Of a stretch of DNA of 64,000 nucleotides, positions 1 to 8,673 are shown piece by piece. The notes under the pieces are model-generated. The model saw nothing but the letters and a program-made list of their open reading frames with translations, did no database searches and was not told the origin of the DNA. The DNA lies in assembly GCF_014842915.1 (NCBI RefSeq), contig NZ_JACYXI010000002.1:372001-436000 (forward strand). Reading direction: 5' to 3'. Origin of the DNA: Roseibium litorale (GTDB lineage Bacteria > Pseudomonadota > Alphaproteobacteria > Rhizobiales > Stappiaceae). The first letter of the stretch is position 1; each line of letters starts with the position of its first letter. Both the position numbers and the translations under genes were made by a program.

Positions 1-1
1 C

Positions 2-439
2 GTCAAGACCTCCGGCCAGGGCGCATGTGCGGCCCCTCCCGGCACAGATCCGAAGGAAGCCCTGAAAACCCTCGGACAGATGGAGCTGGCGCTGAAAACC
101 GCGCCCCTGGCTGAAAACCAGAGCGCCAGCGGCCTTGCTGCGGGCGTCTTGAATGGACCGGACAAGGATCTGGATCTCACCGTCAACATCAAGCACCCCA
201 GCCATTCCGGCATGCAGATGGACCAGATCTCCCTGCTCTATATTCCCGCCCGCTTCATCGACATGCTGAACATCTCGGTCAATGGCGCGCCCTATGTGGA
301 CATCACCGGCAGCATCTCCTTGAGCGAAAACCCGCGGCTGGAATTAACCGTCCCCCCCGGTGGCCGGACCGCAGGCGTCCATATGCAGGACACGGACGGA
401 GCAACCTCCGATGCAGAAGTTACGCTTCCCGGGTATTGA
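2..439 (+). CDS. SoxYZ-like fusion carrier protein, quinoprotein-associated (5' end missing)
   Basis: The reading frame is open from base 2, so the gene begins left of the window and only about 145 C-terminal residues are visible. They start just before a Ser-Gly-Gln-Gly-Ala-Cys-Ala-Ala motif (Cys codon at 26-28), the equivalent of the cysteine carrier site of SoxY. A SoxZ-like domain follows, containing IKHPSHSGMQMDQI and a SISLSENP segment. The complete paralogue at 9978-10913 has the same layout (SGGCSAPA, then IRHPNYSGLQRDQI). The family is known as the quinoprotein dehydrogenase-associated SoxYZ-like carrier and is found next to PQQ dehydrogenase genes. Its cargo is not established. The product is probably periplasmic, but the signal peptide is outside the window. 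Confidence 0.85.
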   Translation, partial: VKTSGQGACAAPPGTDPKEALKTLGQMELALKTAPLAENQSASGLAAGVLNGPDKDLDLTVNIKHPSHSGMQMDQISLLYIPARFIDMLNISVNGAPYVDITGSISLSENPRLELTVPPGGRTAGVHMQDTDGATSDAEVTLPGY

Positions 440-837
440 TTTGTTATAATTTCGGTACTTTAAGTAAAATTTTTAAACTTATACATTAGAAATTGCCGCA
501 GGTTTCCATCAGACGGCCTGGCGCAAAGGGGCCTCTCCTTCTTCGTCCTGCCATGGCTTGACCATGGCATCCATGCCGTAACCTTGCCTTTCAGAAAAGC
601 TGTTCCTCTCGGAAACGGAACGGCATGGATCCCGCATCAAGTGCGGGATGACGACCTGAAGAAAAGCCGCGCTCCGTTTCCAGCGTTCTTGAGAACGGAG
701 ATATTGACATCGAAGCGCGGGTATCTTTTCTGCAACCTGAACAATGCAAAGGCCCGGTTTTCCACCGTGAGAAACGCACGCCAGAACAGGGGTATCAGCC
801 CAGCACGGGCACGATCAATCAACAAGAGGAACATGCC
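440..837. other. Non-coding stretch between the SoxYZ-like gene and the Imm11-like gene
   Basis: About 400 bases without a convincing gene. Bases 440-490 are strikingly AT-rich for this genome and include a TATAAT-like hexamer near 446 and an interrupted inverted repeat (AAGTAAAA...TTTAAACTT) near 464-482, which could be a promoter or a weak terminator. A REP-like palindrome lies at 629-649. Just before 838 the AGAGGA at about 823-828 can serve as ribosome-binding site for the next gene. Open frames on either strand here show no domain or plausible translation signal. Confidence 0.6.
629..649. repeat. REP-like palindrome (ATCCCGCA-TCAAG-TGCGGGAT)
   Basis: An 8-bp perfect inverted repeat with a TCAAG loop, followed by GACG. 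The layout GGATCCCG(N)TCAAG(N)CGGGATGACG is the common short intergenic palindrome of alphaproteobacterial genomes. Only one copy was noticed in this window. It lies in the gap before the Imm11-like gene. Confidence 0.7.
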
Positions 838-1446
838 ATGTCTGAAGGTGTCGTATATAGTTTCGGGTTTACGGACGTGGCGCCCCATATCATCGGCGCT
901 CCCCCCCTTGATGGGAATATCGACAAGATCGAATACATCGATACGTCTGTCGATCCGGGACTTAGTCCGTTGTTCGAGCCGGGTGATTTGTACGCTGGAC
1001 GTGCTGTCAAGCCGGAGAATATTCCGACACGGGTGGAGTGGCAGAGCAAGCGATACAAGCCCTACGATGTCTTCATGAGCGGGGGCCTCATTCTCGTCTC
1101 CGGCGCGTTTAAGGATATCATCGAAAACCATGAGCCGGGCGTGCATCAGTTCTTTCCGATAGAAGTTGTCTATCGGGACGGGACTTTTGCCCGGCAGATG
1201 TATTTCTTCAACATCTGCAACCGCCTTGACACCATGGATCGCGATCGCGCCACGGCAAAATTTCAGAACGTATCCTTTGATCCCCGCACCGGGGCCTTCG
1301 TCTTCAGTCTGGAAAAGATCGGCAGTGCGCATGCCTGGAAAGACAAGCATGTTCATCCGGGCCGTTTTTTATCCAGTGCCGTTGTTGACGGCATAAAGCA
1401 AGCCGGCCTGACCGGCATTGCCTTTCATTCCTATCCGGCATTTTAA
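838..1446 (+). CDS. Imm11/DUF1629-like protein (orphan immunity-type gene)
   Basis: A 202-residue soluble protein without signal peptide or membrane segment. The central segment ending in EPGVHQFFPIEVVYRDG, followed by a stretch rich in aromatic and charged residues, matches my memory of the DUF1629/Imm11 family. Members act as immunity proteins for polymorphic or contact-dependent toxins, or occur as stand-alone paralogues. The ATG at 838 is preceded by AGAGGA at useful spacing. The gene converges on the CXXCW gene and stands alone: no toxin, VgrG, Hcp or PAAR gene is visible in the first 16 kb. The family call is from motif memory; a function in immunity is inference. Confidence 0.65.
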   Translation: MSEGVVYSFGFTDVAPHIIGAPPLDGNIDKIEYIDTSVDPGLSPLFEPGDLYAGRAVKPENIPTRVEWQSKRYKPYDVFMSGGLILVSGAFKDIIENHEPGVHQFFPIEVVYRDGTFARQMYFFNICNRLDTMDRDRATAKFQNVSFDPRTGAFVFSLEKIGSAHAWKDKHVHPGRFLSSAVVDGIKQAGLTGIAFHSYPAF

Positions 1447-1483
1447 AGTTCGCTGTGGCTCACCAAGCCCCCGGTCCGGCGCA

Positions 1484-2107
1484 TCACCCGGGAAACGCCT
1501 CCGGCTTCAGATCTTCCACCGGCTGATCGTCAAAGGTCCAGCCGTCCGTGCCTTCCGGATACCAGTAGACGTGGGTGTAGCCATAGGTGAGCGCGCGTTT
1601 CGCCGCGTTCCAGGACATCCAGCACTCGTCCAGACAGAAGAACAGCACCGGGTGGTCCGGGTTGCCCTCGGTGGCCTTGGCCAAGCCCGTCTTGAAATAG
1701 GTCTCGGTCACCGGTGCAAGACGGCCATAGCCGACATTCGGAAGCCAGATCGCTCCCGGAATGGAATGGCGCGGCTTGTCGCGCCAGATGGTGCCTTTGG
1801 GGAGATTTTCGGGCTTCGGTGCCTGCGGCAGCACATCGATGAAGGCGGTCTTGCCCTCCTTCCAGAGCCGCACCGCCTCCGGTGTGCCGACGACCACCGC
1901 GCCTTTGAGCGTCTCCGGGACCGGTCCGCGGTATTCCTCCTCGCGGTAGTTTGGCGGCTCGGCAACGCCATCCGCGCGGACCACCTGCGGGACGGCAATG
2001 ACGGCAACAACAACGGTGAGAAAAGCGGCAAGCGCCCTGCGGGCAGCAGAACCGGACCGGGCCGCATAAGCCACCTCTTCAGACTGCCGCATCCTCAGCC
2101 TTTGCAT
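1484..2107 (-). CDS. PQQ-dependent catabolism-associated CXXCW-motif protein
   Basis: A 207-residue exported protein with a hydrophobic N-terminal helix (about residues 25-45) ending in Ala-Asp-Gly. Near the C-terminus it has the sequence VLFFCLDECWMSWNAAKRAL, that is Cys-X3-Cys-Trp, in a rhodanese-like fold. This matches the family known as PQQ-dependent catabolism-associated CXXCW-motif protein, which co-occurs with quinoprotein dehydrogenases and has no settled biochemical role. It is the last gene of the leftward run frmA-fghA-xoxF-xoxG-xoxJ, 71 bases after xoxJ. AAAGG just before the ATG supports the start. The spacing between the two cysteines is three residues, not two. Confidence 0.82.
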   Translation of the reverse strand: MQRLRMRQSEEVAYAARSGSAARRALAAFLTVVVAVIAVPQVVRADGVAEPPNYREEEYRGPVPETLKGAVVVGTPEAVRLWKEGKTAFIDVLPQAPKPENLPKGTIWRDKPRHSIPGAIWLPNVGYGRLAPVTETYFKTGLAKATEGNPDHPVLFFCLDECWMSWNAAKRALTYGYTHVYWYPEGTDGWTFDDQPVEDLKPEAFPG

Positions 2108-2178
2108 TGCTGCTGCCTTTCTGCCCCCCGCTGCGGCGGTTCAAACGCCTTCCGCCGCACGGGCATATGGACGGCTTA

Positions 2179-3042
2179 TCAGTTCGTCGCCTCCAGCGGG
2201 CCGGTCCCCATGTCGTTGAGCAAGGGAACGCCCGCCTCCTGCAGGATCTGGTTGATCTGCGCCTTGTTGCGCCGGATCAGGGAATTGAGCTTACGCTCCC
2301 AGACCTTCTCGCCTTGCCGCACGCCCATGGTGATCCGATAGAACAGACGCGGCGGCAGGGTCTCCTGGGTCAGCGGAATGACCTTGAACCCCGGATAGCC
2401 TTGCTTCACCAGGGGACCGCCAATCGGTCCCCAGAGAATGGCCGCGTCGAGTTCCCCAGTCTTGAGATCCTTGAGCATGTCGACGGCAGGTGATTCAAAC
2501 CGCCTGTCGACCACGAGATGATAGGGCCTTGCCTTCATCATCAGACCGTTTCGGGCCATGTGCGTTGCCGGCGGCGAGCCTGCGATAATCCCGATCGTCT
2601 TGCCCTTCAGGGCAGGATCCGCCAGGGCGGTGACAGCCGCAAGAGGGCCGGTCTCCGGAACAATCAGCGTATAAGAGGAGGTCATGTAATGATTGGTGTT
2701 GAGCACCATTTCGTGGCCCTGGGCATAGCCCATCACCAGATCGCACCGGTTTGCCCTGAGCGTGTTGCGGATGAACCCGGTCGCCATCGGATACCAGGTG
2801 TATTCCACCGGCAGGCCAAGCCGGTCCGCAATCAGCTCCGCCAGCTTGTTTTCATAACCTTCCCCCGCCTCATTCGACATGGGCAGGTTGGCGGGATCCG
2901 CGCAGACCCGCAAGGCTGTACGGGACACAAGATCCGAGGTCTGCGCCAAGGCACCGGCGGCCATTCCGGAAAGGAGGGCCAACGCCAGCCCTCCGGCCCG
3001 GACAAGCCTTTTGCCAGTTTCTCTATTCGCCCATGCAGGCAT
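2179..3042 (-). CDS. xoxJ: XoxJ-like periplasmic binding protein, quinoprotein dehydrogenase-associated
   Basis: A 287-residue periplasmic solute-binding-protein fold. After a signal peptide ending near AGALAQ come LRVCADPANLPMSNEAGEGY and CDLVMGYAQGHEMVL, then DAAILWGPIGGP, typical of the MoxJ/XoxJ group encoded beside methanol dehydrogenases. Related proteins are thought to assist activation or assembly of the dehydrogenase rather than serve an ABC importer, and no permease or ATPase gene is nearby. The ATG at 3042 is chosen because it overlaps the end of xoxG by 20 bases, as expected for coupled genes. A longer upstream extension would run deep into xoxG and has no signal peptide at its start. 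Confidence 0.88.
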   Translation of the reverse strand: MPAWANRETGKRLVRAGGLALALLSGMAAGALAQTSDLVSRTALRVCADPANLPMSNEAGEGYENKLAELIADRLGLPVEYTWYPMATGFIRNTLRANRCDLVMGYAQGHEMVLNTNHYMTSSYTLIVPETGPLAAVTALADPALKGKTIGIIAGSPPATHMARNGLMMKARPYHLVVDRRFESPAVDMLKDLKTGELDAAILWGPIGGPLVKQGYPGFKVIPLTQETLPPRLFYRITMGVRQGEKVWERKLNSLIRRNKAQINQILQEAGVPLLNDMGTGPLEATN

Positions 3043-3547
3043 TTTCGTTCTCGGTAAAGGCTTCAGATTTCTTCTCCTTCTTAGCCGGGCGTCCGCGTCC
3101 CAGATCACCTGTGCCGCGGGCACGAAGGTAGGAGTAGATATCGTCGAGATAGCACATGACGTTCTTGTTCTCGCCGAGCGCCGGCATGACCAGGTTCTGG
3201 GCTGCATTCACCTCCTGCTTACCGTTCACCACCGTTTCGTAAAACTTGTAGTAGTCGATATTCATGACGGACGTCGCAAGAGCCGGAGCATAGGAACCGC
3301 CCGCGCCGTCTGGACCATGACACTGGAAGCATTCCGCATTGTAGCGGCGGAAGCCTGAGAATGTCGGCCAGTCTACAGTGCCGTCCTCGGCAATCTTATA
3401 GGTCGGGATATCGTCGGACGTGTACCAGCGGCCATTTTCCTCATGATCCGCCTTGGTGTTCTTGATCAGCTCTGCATCATCCGCAAGACCCGGCTGCCCG
3501 GTTGCCAGCAGCATCCCCATTGCGAGCAGCAATACCGAATTTCGCAT
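3023..3547 (-). CDS. xoxG: c-type cytochrome, methanol dehydrogenase electron acceptor (XoxG-like)
   Basis: A 174-residue exported monohaem cytochrome. The signal peptide (MRNSVLLLAMGMLLATG...) is followed by haem motif CFQCH (Cys73, Cys76, His77) and a candidate axial Met at MPAL (Met121). Two further cysteines (132 and 171) give four in all, as in the four-cysteine methanol-metabolism cytochrome family. It should take electrons from the reduced PQQ of XoxF in the periplasm and pass them to the terminal oxidase chain. It lies 66 bases downstream of xoxF, and its end overlaps xoxJ. The Lys/Glu-rich C-terminal tail (about residues 152-170) is of unknown significance. Confidence 0.9.
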   Translation of the reverse strand: MRNSVLLLAMGMLLATGQPGLADDAELIKNTKADHEENGRWYTSDDIPTYKIAEDGTVDWPTFSGFRRYNAECFQCHGPDGAGGSYAPALATSVMNIDYYKFYETVVNGKQEVNAAQNLVMPALGENKNVMCYLDDIYSYLRARGTGDLGRGRPAKKEKKSEAFTENENACMGE

Positions 3548-3616
3548 TGAATTTCCTTCTCTGGATGAAAGACTGGCGCAGAAGCCCGCGCCAGTCTGCC
3601 CCGTAGGGAAGCCCGC

Positions 3617-5416
3617 TTAGTTCGGGAGCTTGAAGACCGTCAGCTGGCCACCCAGAGCGGTGTAGTCACTGAGAGCGGCATAACCGCCCACGGCGCCCAG
3701 ACCGTCGTTCGGGTTGGTCAGACCGGCTGCAAGGCCGATCCCGGCCCAGCCGCCGACACCCGAAAGGATCGCCACATACTGCTTGCCGTCAGAGGTGTAG
3801 GTCATCACGTTGCCGATGATGCCTGACGGGGTCTTGAAGCGGTAAAGCTCGTCACCCGTATTGGCGTCCACAGCCTTCAGATAGCCCTCCAGGGTGCCGT
3901 AGAAGACCACGCCGCCAGCCGTTGCCAGAGCGCCGGACCAGACAGAGAACTGCTCGGGGATCGACCACTTGATCTCACCCTTCTTGCCGTCCCAGGCAAT
4001 GAAGTTGCCCATGCCGCCATGGCTGTCCGGAGCCGGATACATGGCAAGGGTTGCGCCCACATAGGGCTGACCCGCCGTGTAGCTGACGCGGAACGGTTCA
4101 TAGTCCATGCAGACGTGGTTGGTCGGCACGTAGAACAGTTCCGTTTCCGGCGAGTAGGATGCCGGCTGCTGGTCCTTGGAGCCAAGTGCCGCCGGGCAGA
4201 TGCCGGTGGAGTTGACGTCCTCACCATTCTGCTCGGTGGAGTATTCAGCCACCACCTGTGGACGGCCATACTGATCCGAGTTCGGGTCCATAACAACTTC
4301 GGTTGCCCAGTTCACTGCCGGGTCGTATTTCTCTGCAACAAGAAGCTCACCGCTCACGCGGTCAAGCGTATAGCCGAAGCCGTTCCGGTCGAAGTGGGTC
4401 AGCAGCTTGCGGGTCTTGCCATCAATTTCCTGCTCCGTAAGGATCATTTCATTGATGCCGTCATAGTCCCACTCGTCGTGCGGGGTCATCTGGTAGAACC
4501 ATTTGGCCACACCGGTATCCGCGTCGCGGGCCATGATGGTCATGGACCAGCGGTTGTCGCCCGGGCGCTGTGCCGGGTTCCAGGTGGAGGGGTTCCCTGT
4601 TCCGTAATAGATCAGGTTTTCTTCCGCATCATAGGAATACCAGCCCCAGGTGGTGCCGCCGCCAATCTTCCACTGGTCGCCTTCCCAGGTGTTGGTACCG
4701 GAATCCTTGCCGACCGGCTTGCCCAGGTGGGTGGTCTTTTCCGGATCAACCAGGATGTCCTCGTCCGGACCCATGGAATAAGCCCGCCAGGCTTTGGAGC
4801 CGTCCTTGATGTTGTAGGCGGTCACAGAACCGCGCACACCGAATTCACCACCGGAAATCCCGACGATGACCTTGTCCTTGACCGGCATGACGGTCGCGGT
4901 GTTGGTTTCGCCCTTGGACGGGTCGCCGTTCACCACGCTCCAGACCTCTGCGCCGGTCTTGGCATCCAGCGCGACCAGCTTGGTGTCAGCCTGATGCAGG
5001 AAGATCTTGCCGTCGGCAAAGGCCAGACCACGGTTGACCGTGTCGCAGCACATCACCGGAATGACGTTCGGATCCTGCTTGGGCTCATATTTCCAGAGGA
5101 TCTTGCCATCGTTCTTGAGGTCAAGCGCATAGACGATGTTCGGGAACGGGGTATGGACGTACATCACGTCACCAATCACCAGCGGCGAGCCTTCATGGCC
5201 GCGCAGAACACCGGTGGAGAAGGTCCAGGCGACCTGGAGATCCTTCACATTGTCCTTGGTGATCTGATCCAGCTTGGAATAGCGCTGGTTCTTGTAATCG
5301 CCGGTCTGGATCACCCACTGGTTCGGGTCATCCATCATCTTCTGCAATTCGGCATCTGCCATTGCATTGCCAGCGCACAGGGCCAGCATACCTACGGCGG
5401 TCAGTAACCTTTTCAT
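3617..5416 (-). CDS. xoxF: Lanthanide-dependent PQQ methanol dehydrogenase XoxF
   Basis: A 599-residue periplasmic eight-bladed quinoprotein that oxidises methanol (EC 1.1.2.10 type). Numbered from the upstream GTG at 5422, it shows the vicinal disulfide Cys-Cys at 125-126 (PVMCCDT), metal ligands Glu193 (GGEFG) and Asn277 (GTGNPS), catalytic Asp319 and Asp321 in HDEWDYDG. The second Asp of DYD is the extra ligand that marks lanthanide-type XoxF; calcium-type MxaF has Ala there. No MxaF or MxaI is seen. I chose the ATG at 5416 because GGGAGG ends five bases before it, whereas that sequence would overlap the GTG. The signal peptide runs to about residue 22. It is the central gene of the frmA-fghA-xoxFGJ run. 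Confidence 0.95.
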   Translation of the reverse strand: MKRLLTAVGMLALCAGNAMADAELQKMMDDPNQWVIQTGDYKNQRYSKLDQITKDNVKDLQVAWTFSTGVLRGHEGSPLVIGDVMYVHTPFPNIVYALDLKNDGKILWKYEPKQDPNVIPVMCCDTVNRGLAFADGKIFLHQADTKLVALDAKTGAEVWSVVNGDPSKGETNTATVMPVKDKVIVGISGGEFGVRGSVTAYNIKDGSKAWRAYSMGPDEDILVDPEKTTHLGKPVGKDSGTNTWEGDQWKIGGGTTWGWYSYDAEENLIYYGTGNPSTWNPAQRPGDNRWSMTIMARDADTGVAKWFYQMTPHDEWDYDGINEMILTEQEIDGKTRKLLTHFDRNGFGYTLDRVSGELLVAEKYDPAVNWATEVVMDPNSDQYGRPQVVAEYSTEQNGEDVNSTGICPAALGSKDQQPASYSPETELFYVPTNHVCMDYEPFRVSYTAGQPYVGATLAMYPAPDSHGGMGNFIAWDGKKGEIKWSIPEQFSVWSGALATAGGVVFYGTLEGYLKAVDANTGDELYRFKTPSGIIGNVMTYTSDGKQYVAILSGVGGWAGIGLAAGLTNPNDGLGAVGGYAALSDYTALGGQLTVFKLPN

Positions 5417-5889
5417 CTCCACCTCCCATGGTGATAAGACGGTTTGAAAAACAGCTGTCGGAATGCGCTCAGAAGCCCCCCTGACGGATCCACACTCTCT
5501 CCCGGATCAAGCGCCACGCGGAACCAGCATTCCAAAGCCCGTTGCAGTCCTTCGGCTCGTTCCTCCCTCTTCCGGTTGACGCCAGGCCCCTCATTGCACC
5601 AGCGTAAAATCTAAAAGACCGCAGCGATTGGATCCGGAGTGTCCAGGATCCCGTCAGCTTCCCTGTCAGGACATCGCCTGAAGGAGATCATCAGCAGCTT
5701 TGACCAGGTTCATGACCAATCTGCGTTCATCCCCTCAGTCTTGCTCCAGGTGCCTGTCTGGCTCTTGACGCTGCACCCGTTCGAGCCGGCAACTCTGCCC
5801 TTGCGGCGGTTCCACTCTGCCTGTGCGGCAGAACGGCGAAAAGACCAACTTAGGTAGGTAGGCATTTTCTGATAGATACCCTTCCTCTA
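5417..5889 (-). promoter_or_regulatory. Long intergenic leader region upstream of xoxF
   Basis: The 473 bases between fghA and xoxF hold no convincing gene. Read on the minus strand the sequence can form several hairpins, for example CCAG-ACAGGCAC-CTGG around 5742-5757 and TCAGG-CGATGT-CCTGA around 5667-5682. A very short minus-strand frame begins at the ATG near 5712 (MNLVKAADD...) and stops after 15 codons. Fragments resemble pieces of TPP and cobalamin riboswitches, but the conserved cores are missing. It is probably the xoxF promoter plus a 5' leader; regulation, for instance by lanthanides, cannot be read from the sequence. Confidence 0.4.
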
Positions 5890-6729
5890 CTAGGCGCGGC
5901 CAGCGTTATGGAGCCGTTCAGCGTGCCAGCGGACATGATCTCCGGCAAACGTGGACACGAAGAAATAGCTATGATCGTAGCCCTCCTGCAGACGCACGAC
6001 ACCCGGCTGGCGGCGGCTGGCCATCGCCTCTGCCAGCGCCTGTGGACGCAACAGGTCGATGAATTGGTCGCTCGTTCCCTGATCGATCAGGATGTCGCCC
6101 TTCCAGCCCTTCTCACCCAGGAGGATCGTCGCGTCATAATCCGCCCAGACCGCCTCGTCATCGCCCAGATAGGCCGAAAACTGTTTTCGCCCCCAGTCTG
6201 ACTGGGTTGGATTGGCGATCGGTGCGAAGGCAGACAACGAGTGGAAAAGCCCGGGATTGCGCAGGGCAATCGTCAAAGCCCCGTGCCCGCCCATCGAATG
6301 CCCTGTAATGCCATGGGCACCGCTGAAAGGCTGAACCTTTGGCAGCTCTTGCCGCAGTTCATCGACCACATAGTCATACATGCGGAAATGCGGTTTCCAG
6401 GGAGCCTGCGTGGCATTCACATAGAATCCCGCGCCCTGCCCCAGATCATAGGCCTCGTCGTTGGCAACCTCTTCACCGCGCGGGCTGGTATCAGGAAACA
6501 CCAGCGCCAGGCCATATTCCGCTGCATGCTCCTGAAACCCGCCCTTGGTCATGGCGTTCTCATGGGTGCAGGTCAGGCCCGACAGGTACCAGAGCACCGG
6601 CACAGGACCCTCTTCTGCGTCGGGCGGAAGATAGACCGCGAAAGTCATATCCACGCCGCAGGTGGCCGACCGGTGCTTGTAGACGGTCTGAACACCGCCG
6701 AAACACCTGTTCTCCGAGACAACATCCAT
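5890..6729 (-). CDS. fghA: S-formylglutathione hydrolase
   Basis: A 279-residue cytosolic alpha/beta hydrolase that cleaves S-formylglutathione to formate and glutathione (EC 3.1.2.12), the step after FrmA. It begins MDVVSENRCFGGVQ, the usual family start, and has the nucleophile motif GHSMGG (Ser145) and the C-terminal catalytic His in YDHSYFF (about residue 256). The ATG at 6729 is chosen over one 60 bases upstream because it gives the normal family length and has GGAGGGG at good spacing; the longer version would overlap frmA. It lies 22 bases after frmA, so the two are probably co-transcribed. Confidence 0.95.
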   Translation of the reverse strand: MDVVSENRCFGGVQTVYKHRSATCGVDMTFAVYLPPDAEEGPVPVLWYLSGLTCTHENAMTKGGFQEHAAEYGLALVFPDTSPRGEEVANDEAYDLGQGAGFYVNATQAPWKPHFRMYDYVVDELRQELPKVQPFSGAHGITGHSMGGHGALTIALRNPGLFHSLSAFAPIANPTQSDWGRKQFSAYLGDDEAVWADYDATILLGEKGWKGDILIDQGTSDQFIDLLRPQALAEAMASRRQPGVVRLQEGYDHSYFFVSTFAGDHVRWHAERLHNAGRA

Positions 6730-6751
6730 TGCTCTTGCCCCTCCAAAAGCG

Positions 6752-7864
<1,113 letters not shown>

Positions 7865-7928
7865 CAAAAAACTCCGGGTTTCCTCCGTCCGCCGCTACGT
7901 AATCCGGTGCAGCAGATCTGTTCTTCCG

Positions 7929-7956
7929 ACTATAAGAGCGGGGTCAAAGCGGACAA
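7929..7956 (-). promoter_or_regulatory. Candidate promoter for the frmA-fghA-xox run
   Basis: On the minus strand, TTGTCC (7956-7951) is separated by 16 bases from TATAGT (7934-7929), which matches the sigma-70 -10 box in five of six positions. It points to frmA, whose ATG is at 7864. The same 170-base gap also carries the start region of the rightward gene at 8035, so regulation could be shared. Confidence 0.5.
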
Positions 7957-8034
7957 TTGCGACCTTGGTGTGGGTTTTGCCCCGTGCTCACCCGGTTCAA
8001 AATCCCTTCAGCCAGTCACGGGAGGTTAATGACA

Positions 8035-8655
8035 ATGGCGCGCATGCTCCTCAATGCTCTGACCGCCGCCGCCCTCTTTGGCGCGGTCATACCGCAAGGC
8101 GTTCACGCTGCTGACTTTTCTGATCCCGGCTGGCCCTGCCAGCAGCGCAAGGTCGAGCGTTTGTCGCCTGGCCTGATGTGGCCTGGACTTATCCAGACAG
8201 AACCAAGTGGCAAGCTGAGTGAGGACGCGAAAACGCTGGCGGAAAAGCTGGCCCTGCGCCGGATCTCCGTTGAGGAGGCAGCCCCCCTTGTTGATGCTTT
8301 CCGCCTTGCCCATCCGGATGCGGATGAAGCGCTCATGACCCAGATCTTTCTGACTGTGTTCCAGAAACTCTCCGGTGACCGCAGCCGGATTATGTCGGGG
8401 ATCGAGCGCTATTCGAAGAAACAGATCGCCTTGTCGGAGCGAATCGAAAAGGCACGCACGGAAATGTCGGCCTTGATGGCAAAGCCCGAACCGGATTATG
8501 ACGCGGTCGACAAGCTCGAAGTTCAGATCGACTGGGACGAGCGCGTCTATACGGACCGCACCAAATCGCTGACCTATGTCTGTGAAACACCTGTTCTTCT
8601 GGAAAAGCGCCTCTATGCCCTGTCGAAATTGCTTCAGGAGCCGGCAGCCAACTGA
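8035..8655 (+). CDS. Exported protein of unknown function beside the xox genes
   Basis: A 206-residue protein with a clear signal peptide (about residues 1-26, ending GVHAADF). After it come only a few cysteines (PGWPCQQRK near the mature N-terminus and YVCETP near the end), so one disulfide is possible. The rest is helical and charged with coiled-coil potential around RIEKARTEMSAL. I recognise no family. It starts 170 bases from and divergent to frmA, and converges on the metallohydrolase gene. GGGAGG lies nine bases before the ATG at 8035; the ATG at 8029 is too close to it. Location suggests a periplasmic role in methanol or quinoprotein metabolism, which is inference. Confidence 0.75.
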   Translation: MARMLLNALTAAALFGAVIPQGVHAADFSDPGWPCQQRKVERLSPGLMWPGLIQTEPSGKLSEDAKTLAEKLALRRISVEEAAPLVDAFRLAHPDADEALMTQIFLTVFQKLSGDRSRIMSGIERYSKKQIALSERIEKARTEMSALMAKPEPDYDAVDKLEVQIDWDERVYTDRTKSLTYVCETPVLLEKRLYALSKLLQEPAAN

Positions 8656-8673
8656 TTGCACTGCTTTGGCAGC

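Noticed and set aside
637-1356. A 239-codon open frame on the minus strand opposite the Imm11-like gene
   Set aside because: It lies antisense to a gene with a good ribosome-binding site and family match, and its translation shows no domain.
2179-3207. Longer start for xoxJ at 3207
   Set aside because: It would run 185 bases into xoxG and place the signal peptide in the interior. The ATG at 3042 gives a normal exported protein.
4019-5407. A 462-codon open frame on the plus strand across xoxF
   Set aside because: A shadow of the strongly biased codon use of xoxF; no ribosome-binding site or domain.
5641-5830. TPP or cobalamin riboswitch before xoxF
   Set aside because: Only short pieces resemble the consensus; the conserved core of each class is missing or in the wrong order, so no class is assigned.
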